From the NCBI GenBank assembly GCA_017577365.1, contig PKRJ01000011.1:11509-75508 (forward strand): a stretch of 64,000 nt of DNA. The letters run 5' to 3'. This DNA comes from Gammaproteobacteria bacterium. Its GTDB lineage: Bacteria > Pseudomonadota > Gammaproteobacteria > Steroidobacterales > Rariloculaceae. How positions within the stretch are numbered: position 1 is the first letter of the stretch; each line of letters starts with the position of its first letter. A model generated the notes under the pieces. The model made no database searches and was not told the DNA's origin. It saw nothing but the letters and a program-made list of their open reading frames with translations. The position numbers and the translations under genes are program-made. Of the stretch, positions 57,114 through 64,000 are shown piece after piece.

Positions 57114-57596
57114 TCAGCGGAACTTATGTCCCATGTCGAGCAGGTAGTCGAGCCACTTGTTCAGCATGATGTTGTTGCGCCAGCGGCGGCCGAGCTCGAG
57201 CGAGTGGACTCCGGCGGCTTCCTGGGCTGCCAGCTCCCGGAGCTTGTGGTGATAGTGCGCATCCGCGGCGCGCACGGCTTCGACGAGCCGCGCGTCATGG
57301 TAGACCCGCACCATGAGGTCGGGATCGGCGACCCTCTCGCCTTCGTCCTCGAACCAATACGTGAGCTTGATCGTCGTCGTATACGGCTCGAAAGCGACGG
57401 GCTTCAAGTGCAGATCGCAATCTTCGGGCGATACCGAAACGGCGGGCGCAAGCCGCTTCGGCCGCTGGGCGGCCAGCGGCTCGATCAAGCTGACGAGCTT
57501 GATGTAATTGCTCTCGTAGAGCGTCATCAACCCGGTGAAGCTGCCGGGCCGATAGACGCACTGCGGAACAATCAAGCTGTCGACTAGCGCGTGCAT
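57114..57596 (-). CDS. yqiB: DUF1249 (YqiB) family protein
   Basis: A 160-residue cytoplasmic protein of the DUF1249 family found in most gammaproteobacteria. The pattern LMTLYESNYIKLVSLI, PYTTTIKLTYWFED, DPDLMVRVYHDARLVEA and NKWLDYLLDMGHKF matches E. coli YqiB, whose function is unknown. The ATG at 57596 is chosen because family members begin a short way before the LYExN block. Confidence 0.88.
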   Translation of the reverse strand: MHALVDSLIVPQCVYRPGSFTGLMTLYESNYIKLVSLIEPLAAQRPKRLAPAVSVSPEDCDLHLKPVAFEPYTTTIKLTYWFEDEGERVADPDLMVRVYHDARLVEAVRAADAHYHHKLRELAAQEAAGVHSLELGRRWRNNIMLNKWLDYLLDMGHKFR

Positions 57597-57710
57597 CGGT
57601 ATTCGTCCTTGCGCCCCGAGAATGCCACAAGCCCCACGGCAGAACAAAGGCTTGACAATCACGCCGAAACTCGCAAAAGCAAGCCGAAAATCAGCGTGAG
57701 AGATGTCGTG

Positions 57711-57740
57711 CGCGAGCCCCTTATAAGACCACGGCTCGCG
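57711..57740. other. Inverted repeat between the SH3-anchor and DUF1249 genes
   Basis: CGCGAGCC (57711-57718) and GGCTCGCG (57733-57740) pair perfectly around a 14-base, AT-richer loop. It lies 45 bases after the stop of the SH3/anchor gene. There is no T run on either side, so it is at best a weak terminator or an RNA-stabilising hairpin. Confidence 0.4.
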
Positions 57741-57784
57741 TGCGGCGTTTCAGCGTTTCAGGCGTGACGCGGGACGCGAGTCGA

Positions 57785-58444
57785 CTACCAGCTCGAGCGG
57801 CGCTTGCGCCGCAGGCTCGGCGCGATCAGTCCGATCAGGATGCCGGCAAGCAGCACGCCGGCGCCCGCGAGGAACCAGTCCTGACGACTGTCGCTCTGCA
57901 GCTCGGTGTTCTCCATGACGAGCCGGTTGATGCGTCGCTCGGCCTCTGCGATATGACGCTTGAGCTGCTCGTTCTCGTCGCGAATCGCGATGACGTTCGC
58001 GGAGGCCGCACGGATGTCCGCGAGCTCCTTCGCGGCGTCGGCGCCTCGTGCGGTGGCGGTTTCGAGCTCGGTGCGCGTCTGCGTGAGCTCCTGCGTGAGA
58101 CGCGCGACCTCCGCCTCGAGCTCGCTCACGCGCGCCCGGGCTTGCTCGAGATTTCGCTCGGCGACGCGGAGCCGCTCCCTCGCGATCGGCTCCGTCTGCA
58201 GGTACCGAGACAGCACCCAGCCTTCCTCGCCGCCGTCGACGACGCGGACCCGTGTGTAGCCCGCGTCCTCGTCGCTGCCGAGCACGTCGACGCGAGTCCC
58301 GCTCGACAGATACCGGAGGATCCGGTACTCGAGGCTCGGCCCCGCCCGCAGCTCGATGCGAACATCGTCGGTCACGTAACGGCTTTGGCCGTATCCGGCC
58401 AGCGAGATCAGCGATAGGCAGACGAGCGCGGCGAGTCGCAGCAT
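57785..58444 (-). CDS. ygiM: SH3-domain and anchor protein (YgiM/TIGR04211 type)
   Basis: A 219-residue protein. The signal peptide (MLRLAALVCLSLISLAGYGQ) is followed by a bacterial SH3 domain (RYVTDDVRIELRAGPSLEYRILRYLSSGTRVDVLG..GWVLSRYL, about residues 22-85). Next come a coiled coil (about 90-185) and a C-terminal transmembrane anchor with basic end (GVLLAGILIGLIAPSLRRKRR). This architecture matches the TIGR04211 family; the role is presumed to be at the cell envelope. Start chosen at the signal peptide. Confidence 0.9.
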   Translation of the reverse strand: MLRLAALVCLSLISLAGYGQSRYVTDDVRIELRAGPSLEYRILRYLSSGTRVDVLGSDEDAGYTRVRVVDGGEEGWVLSRYLQTEPIARERLRVAERNLEQARARVSELEAEVARLTQELTQTRTELETATARGADAAKELADIRAASANVIAIRDENEQLKRHIAEAERRINRLVMENTELQSDSRQDWFLAGAGVLLAGILIGLIAPSLRRKRRSSW

Positions 58445-58556
58445 GGTCTCCGGTCTAGGTCGGGTTCCAAGGGTTCGAGCCGCCACCGGTTGGCCGGCAC
58501 GGCGGGCAGCCTACCGTATATCGCCGGAAACTGAAACACTCCCCCGTTCGCCTAGA

Positions 58557-59108
58557 TCACGCCGTGCCGATCTTCATGAGGTGCTCGCGGTAGAAGCGCA
58601 GCTCCCGGATCGAGTCGTGGATGTCGGCGAGCGCGAGGTGCGTCGACTGCTTCTCGAACCGGGCGGCGATCTCGGGCGCCCAAAGCTGGGCGACGATCTT
58701 GAAGCTCGACACGTCGAGGTTGCGATAGTGGAAGAACGCCGCGAGCTCCGGCATATGCCGTACCAGGAAGCGCCGGTCCTGACATATGCTATTGCCACAC
58801 ATCGGCGACGACCCTTGATCGACGTAACGGCGCAAAAATTCGAGCGTCCGCTGCTCGGCCTCGCGCTCGGTGATGGTGCTTGCGCGAACGCGCTCGACGA
58901 GGCCGGACGCGTTGTGCTGGCGCGTATTCCATTCGTCCATCGCCGCGAGCACCTCGTCGGGCTGGTGAATCGCGCAAACCGGTCCCTCGTCGAGCACGAT
59001 CAGATCCTTGTCGGTGATCACGGTCGCGATCTCTATGATCCGATCGTTATCCGGGTCGAGCCCGGTCATCTCGAGATCGATCCAGACGAGATTGGTTCTG
59101 CGATTCAA
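58557..59108 (-). CDS. orn: Oligoribonuclease
   Basis: A 183-residue DEDDh 3'-5' exonuclease that degrades the last di- to pentanucleotides of RNA and pGpG. The first motif is NLVWIDLEMTGLDP (Asp/Glu), then PMCGNSICQDRRFL, and the HLALADIHDSIREL motif with the catalytic His and Asp. No ATG fits; the start is taken as TTG 59108 with GGAGGG 8 bases upstream, giving the usual family length. It diverges from rsgA with a 64-base gap, as in E. coli. Confidence 0.94.
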   Translation of the reverse strand: MNRRTNLVWIDLEMTGLDPDNDRIIEIATVITDKDLIVLDEGPVCAIHQPDEVLAAMDEWNTRQHNASGLVERVRASTITEREAEQRTLEFLRRYVDQGSSPMCGNSICQDRRFLVRHMPELAAFFHYRNLDVSSFKIVAQLWAPEIAARFEKQSTHLALADIHDSIRELRFYREHLMKIGTA

Positions 59109-59172
59109 GTCGAAGGCCCTCCGTGGTTCGAATTGTAACAGTGACCCTTCGTCGCGGTCGGGATATCTATCG

Positions 59173-60054
59173 ATGGTGAGGCGCGGTCTCGTCGTCGAGC
59201 GGCATCGGCGGCACGTGACCGTCGAGGACGATTCAGGCGCGCGGTGGCTCTGCGGCACCGCGAACCGGCGCCTTCAACCCATCGTCGCCGACGATGTCCA
59301 CTGGCGGCTCGAGCCCGACGGGACCGGCGTCGTCACCGAGGTGCTCGAGCGGCGGACGATCCTGACGCGGATCGACAGTCGCGGCCGATGCGAGCTCGTC
59401 GCGGCGAATCTCACGCAGCTCGTCGTCGTCGTCGCCCCCGTGCCCGAGCCCGACTGGCTCGTCGTCGACCGCTATCTCGTCGCGGCCGAGCTCGCCGGGC
59501 TCTCCGCGCTCGTCGTCATGAACAAGGCCGATCTCGCCGAGCCGCCCGTCGATCATCTCGACTGCTATCGGCGTGCCGGCTATCCGGTGCACGTGACGAG
59601 CGTGACCGACGGACTAGGCATGGCCGCGCTCGCTCGAGCGCTTCGCGGCGAGCGCAGCGCGCTCGTCGGTCAATCCGGCGTCGGAAAGTCTTCGCTGCTG
59701 AATGCGCTGCTCGGCGACGAGGTGCAAGACACCGGCGGCCTCGCAAAGGGTGCGCACGGTCGCCATACGACGTCGAGCGCGGTGCTGTATCGACTCGCGA
59801 GCGGCGGCGAGCTCGTCGACTCACCCGGCGTGCGCGCGTATGCGCCGTATATCGAGGAGCCCGGATCGATTCAGAAGGGCTTTCCGGAGTTTCGCGAGCT
59901 CATCGACCGCTGCCGCTTCGACGACTGCCGGCATCTCGCCGAGCCCGATTGCGCCGTCAAGGAGGCGCTCGAGGCCGGCGAGATCTGCAAGCGGCGTTAC
60001 GACAGCTACCTGCGGCTCTACGAGCTCGTGAAGACGCTCATCCCGCGGTGGTGA
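59173..60054 (+). CDS. rsgA: Ribosome small subunit-dependent GTPase RsgA
   Basis: A 293-residue circularly permuted GTPase of 30S maturation. An OB-fold N-terminus is followed by the permuted motifs: G4 MNKADLA near residue 115, G1 GQSGVGKSSLLNALLG near 165, the TTSSAVLYRL switch and G3 DSPGVRAY; then the zinc motif CRFDDCRHLAEPDC. ATG 59173 is used; a GTG three bases later is equally possible. It is slightly shorter than the enteric protein at the N-terminus. Confidence 0.95.
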   Translation: MVRRGLVVERHRRHVTVEDDSGARWLCGTANRRLQPIVADDVHWRLEPDGTGVVTEVLERRTILTRIDSRGRCELVAANLTQLVVVVAPVPEPDWLVVDRYLVAAELAGLSALVVMNKADLAEPPVDHLDCYRRAGYPVHVTSVTDGLGMAALARALRGERSALVGQSGVGKSSLLNALLGDEVQDTGGLAKGAHGRHTTSSAVLYRLASGGELVDSPGVRAYAPYIEEPGSIQKGFPEFRELIDRCRFDDCRHLAEPDCAVKEALEAGEICKRRYDSYLRLYELVKTLIPRW

Positions 60055-60056
60055 GC

Positions 60057-60410
60057 TCAGCCGAGCTGGCCTTTCATCTGCCGCCCGCCGAGCACGTGCA
60101 GGTGCGCGTGGAAGACCACCTGCCCTCCTTCGCGGTTGATGTTCATCGCGACGCGATAGCCCGGCAGTTTGTGCTCCGCGGCGAGGCGCTTCCCGGTCAG
60201 CATCAACCGACCGGCGAGCTCGACGTCCTCGTCGGCGAAATCGTTCAACGTGGAGAGGTGGCGCTTCGGCACGACGAGCGCGTGGAACGGCGCCTGTGGG
60301 TGGATGTCCTTGAAGGCGTAAACCCAGTCGTCCTCGTAGAGCTTCGTGGACGGCACTTCGCCCGCGATGATCTTGCAGAACACGCAGTCGGCATTGCGTT
60401 CGGTGCTCAT
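60057..60410 (-). CDS. hinT: HIT-family purine nucleoside phosphoramidase (HinT-like)
   Basis: A 117-residue histidine-triad hydrolase. The DCVFCKIIAGEVPSTKLYED start and the catalytic FHAHLHVLGGRQM histidine triad near residues 100-106 identify the PKCI/HINT branch. It converges on rsgA with only 2 bases between stops and stands 31 bases downstream of recR. Confidence 0.96.
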   Translation of the reverse strand: MSTERNADCVFCKIIAGEVPSTKLYEDDWVYAFKDIHPQAPFHALVVPKRHLSTLNDFADEDVELAGRLMLTGKRLAAEHKLPGYRVAMNINREGGQVVFHAHLHVLGGRQMKGQLG

Positions 60411-60441
60411 CGGCTAAAGGCTCCCAGCAACGATGCGGTGA

Positions 60442-61071
60442 TCAAAGCCCGGCCTCCTCGGGCGACGTCTCGATCTGTCGGCGGCCGAGCAGCGCGCGCG
60501 ACAGCGTACCGCTGTCGATGAACTCGAGCTCGCCGCCGACCGGCACGCCGTACGCGATGCGCGTCGCCTTCACGCCGTGCTTCGCGGCGAGCGCAGCGAT
60601 CAGATGCGCGGTCGCGTCGCCCTCGACCGTCACGCTCGTCGCGACGACGACCTCGTTGATGCCGCCTTCGGCGAGGCGCGCGTCGAGCAGATCGAGGCCG
60701 AGCTCGGTCGGGCCGATGCCGTCGATCGGCGAGAGGTGGCCCATCAGCACGAAGTAGCGCCCGTCGTACGCGCCAGAGTTCTCGATCGCGAGGAGATCCG
60801 CTGGCGTCTCGAGCACGCAGATCTTCGAGCTGTCGCGGTGCGTGCTGCGGCAGAAGCGGCAAACGGTCTCCTCCGTCAGCATGCGGCACTGCTCGCAGTG
60901 ACCGATCTGGTTCGCCGCCGATTCGAGCGAACGCGCGAGCCGCCGCGCCGCCTCGCGGTCGCGGTCGAGCAGATGGAACGCCATCCGCTGCGCGGACTTC
61001 TGCCCGACGCCCGGCAGGCACTGCAGTGCCTGGATCAGGTCGGCGAGCAGCGGCGAGTAGACGTTCGACAT
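60442..61071 (-). CDS. recR: Recombination protein RecR
   Basis: A 209-residue protein that with RecO loads RecA at gaps. The helix-hairpin-helix (LQCLPGVGQKSAQRMAFHLL) is at residues 14-34, the C4 zinc finger (CEQCRMLTEETVCRFC) near 57-72, and the Toprim domain with VLETPADLLAIENS and Walker-like VVVATSVTVEGDATA follows. It is the third gene of the dnaX-ybaB-recR cluster. Confidence 0.97.
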   Translation of the reverse strand: MSNVYSPLLADLIQALQCLPGVGQKSAQRMAFHLLDRDREAARRLARSLESAANQIGHCEQCRMLTEETVCRFCRSTHRDSSKICVLETPADLLAIENSGAYDGRYFVLMGHLSPIDGIGPTELGLDLLDARLAEGGINEVVVATSVTVEGDATAHLIAALAAKHGVKATRIAYGVPVGGELEFIDSGTLSRALLGRRQIETSPEEAGL

Positions 61072-61099
61072 GATCCCCTCGATGCGGCTCCGGGCCTCG

Positions 61100-61420
61100 T
61101 CAGAACGGCAGCTTGAACCCTTCCGGCAGCATCAGGCCGCCGGCTAACGACGAGAGCTTCTCCCGCACGGTCTCCTCGACCTTGCGGCTCGCGTCGTTGA
61201 ACGCGGCCGCGATGAGGTCCTCGAGCATGTCCTTGTCCTCGCCCACGAGGTTCGGCTCGATCTCGACTCGCCGCACCTCGTGCTTGCACGTCATCGTCAC
61301 CTTGACCATGCCGCCGGCAGCTTGCCCTACGACCTCGGTCGATGCGAGCTCTTCTTGCGCCTTCTGCAAGTTGGCCTGCATCTCCTGCGCGCGCCGCATC
61401 AACTGACCTAGTTCCTTCAT
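61100..61420 (-). CDS. ybaB: Nucleoid-associated protein YbaB/EbfC
   Basis: A 106-residue DNA-binding dimer. The family signature ELGQLMRRAQEMQANLQKAQEELA is at the N-terminus, followed by GGMVKVTMTCKHEVRRVEIEP and a helical end with FNDASRKVEE. The start at 61420 follows from the conserved beginning. It lies 17 bases downstream of dnaX, the standard order. Confidence 0.95.
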   Translation of the reverse strand: MKELGQLMRRAQEMQANLQKAQEELASTEVVGQAAGGMVKVTMTCKHEVRRVEIEPNLVGEDKDMLEDLIAAAFNDASRKVEETVREKLSSLAGGLMLPEGFKLPF

Positions 61421-61437
61421 CGATCGTCGTCCTTCGT

Positions 61438-63303
<1,866 letters not shown>

Positions 63304-63347
63304 TGGGCGCTCGGGGTCCTCGCGGAAACCGGGGCTCCGGAAAAGGA

Positions 63348-63453
63348 GATCCGCGTCAGCCCGACCCCGGCACCCGACCGAGCCGCTACCGCTGCTCCCT
63401 TCCGGGCCTGACGGGGTTTACGACGGGTCGTCGCGGGGGGACCGACGCGGACC
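63348..63453 (-). ncRNA. ffs: Signal recognition particle RNA, 4.5S type
   Basis: On the minus strand the terminal arms GGTCCGCGTC and GACGCGGATC pair over 10 bases with one G-U. The apical SRP domain is present with GTCAGGCCCGGAAGGGAGCAGC, matching the universally conserved Ffh-binding loop (E. coli: GTCAGGTCCGGAAGGAAGCAGC). About 106 bases is a normal size for the small bacterial form. Its place just before dnaX is common in gammaproteobacteria. Ends may be off by a few bases. Confidence 0.9.
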
Positions 63454-63458
63454 TGGCC

Positions 63459-63467
63459 ATTCTAACA
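63459..63467 (-). promoter_or_regulatory. Extended -10 promoter element of ffs
   Basis: The minus strand has TGTTAGAAT, an extended -10 (TG-n-TAGAAT), ending 6 bases before the predicted 5' end of the 4.5S RNA. The -35 region is poor (CGGCAC at the ideal spacing). Confidence 0.6.
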
Positions 63468-63501
63468 GACGATGGGGGCCCGTGCCGGGCGGATGGGGGT
63501 G

Positions 63502-63593
<92 letters not shown>

Positions 63594-63697
63594 GCCGAAG
63601 GCGCGCAGCGTAGCCCAAAGTCTGGCGCAGTGCCAACGGGAAAGGAAGGCTGAGCGGACAGTTCGGGCCCACGGTTTACGCAACGTCAGGCCCGCGG

Positions 63698-64000
63698 TTA
63701 CGCAACGGCGGCCCTCGGCCTCACCGCGGAAGCTTCGCCGGACGCTTCCAAGGGTGGACGGCTGCACGCCTCCGCGGAAGCGCAATTCGACACCTCCGCG
63801 GAAGCGTCAAAGGCGCCATTCGACACCTCCGCGGAAACGTCACCGAAATACTCTTCCACGGCATCGACACCATCATCCGTCACATCCTCCGGCCGATACC
63901 CGCACGCCGGCACCGCACGCCCATCCGGCCGCCGGAAGAACCACCGGTCCCGATAGTCCTTCTCGATCCTGAATCCGCCCTCGTGCACCAGCATGTGATG
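63698..64000 (-). CDS. C-terminal part of a probable DUF222/HNH endonuclease (truncated by window end)
   Basis: The frame is open to the window end. It begins HHMLVHEGGFRIEKD, which closely resembles the last HNH element (RHHRLVHEGGF) of the 13E12/DUF222 HNH proteins. Then come WFFRRPDGRAVPACGYRP and a low-complexity tail with 11-residue repeats (D.SAEVSN..). Only about 100 codons are visible, so the catalytic domain cannot be checked. Such genes are common in GC-rich soil bacteria, including some gammaproteobacteria. It ends 104 bases before tRNA-Ser. Confidence 0.72.
   Translation of the reverse strand, partial: HHMLVHEGGFRIEKDYRDRWFFRRPDGRAVPACGYRPEDVTDDGVDAVEEYFGDVSAEVSNGAFDASAEVSNCASAEACSRPPLEASGEASAVRPRAAVA
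63720..63842 (-). repeat. Imperfect direct repeats in the HNH-protein tail
   Basis: Four copies of a CCGCGGAARC core occur here. The two best units, at 63785-63809 and 63818-63842, agree in 24 of 25 bases and are 33 bases apart, giving the 11-residue protein repeat D(V/A)SAEVSN.. in frame. The exact 33-base spacing suggests recent duplication within the coding region. Confidence 0.7.

Overview
The window is a GC-rich chromosomal segment from a gammaproteobacterium. Preserved housekeeping order supports this: tpiA-secG-tRNA-Leu-nuo, dapB-carA-carB-greA, rlmE/yhbY-ftsH, grpE-dnaK-dnaJ with hrcA, nadK-recN, fur/bamE, rnfH-ratA, smpB-ssrA, and ffs-dnaX-ybaB-recR. The unfused nuoC and nuoD, the single-cysteine Fur and the TonB-receptor/aromatic flavour suggest a deep-branching lineage such as Steroidobacterales/Nevskiales rather than an enteric. 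That placement is inference.

Layout. 1-10128: nuoA to nuoL on the minus strand (nuoL is cut by the window start), encoding respiratory complex I. 10167-13044: tRNA-Leu, secG, tpiA, glmM. 13222-16694: ftsH, rlmE, divergent yhbY, greA. 16691-23373: carB, carA, dapB, dnaJ. 23534-27237: dnaK, grpE, hrcA, with a very good heat-shock (sigma-32) promoter inside the 3' end of hrcA reading into grpE. 27474-33763: nadK, recN, fur, bamE, rnfH, ratA, an SNF-family Na+ symporter, smpB. 33922-34284: tmRNA.

The accessory part runs from about 34.6 to 53.7 kb. It starts right after ssrA with a TonB-dependent receptor followed by a Tat-type amidohydrolase of the dihydroxybenzoate-decarboxylase type. Next come an exported protein of unknown function and an exported PQQ dehydrogenase, both on the other strand. 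Transaldolase and transketolase follow, then an exported PRC-barrel protein with twelve 9-residue repeats and an HsaA-like flavoprotein. A probable carotenoid/lignostilbene-oxygenase remnant sits beside a perfect operator-like inverted repeat. The rest is a serine hydrolase coupled to a YceI protein, several lipoproteins of unknown function, a coiled-coil protein and two small membrane proteins.

From 53.8 kb the content is again mostly core: a tail-specific protease, a coiled-coil protein, DUF1249, an SH3/anchor protein, orn, rsgA, hinT, recR, ybaB, dnaX, 4.5S RNA and tRNA-Ser. The window ends inside what looks like a DUF222/HNH nuclease gene whose C-terminal tail is repetitive.

No insertion sequence, integrase, CRISPR array or complete defence system was recognised. 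The most interesting items are the envelope-located putative aromatic/alcohol oxidation module downstream of ssrA, the inverted repeat with the oxygenase remnant, the nonapeptide-repeat protein and the heat-shock promoter arrangement. All functional names rest on reading motifs and gene order; no database search was possible.
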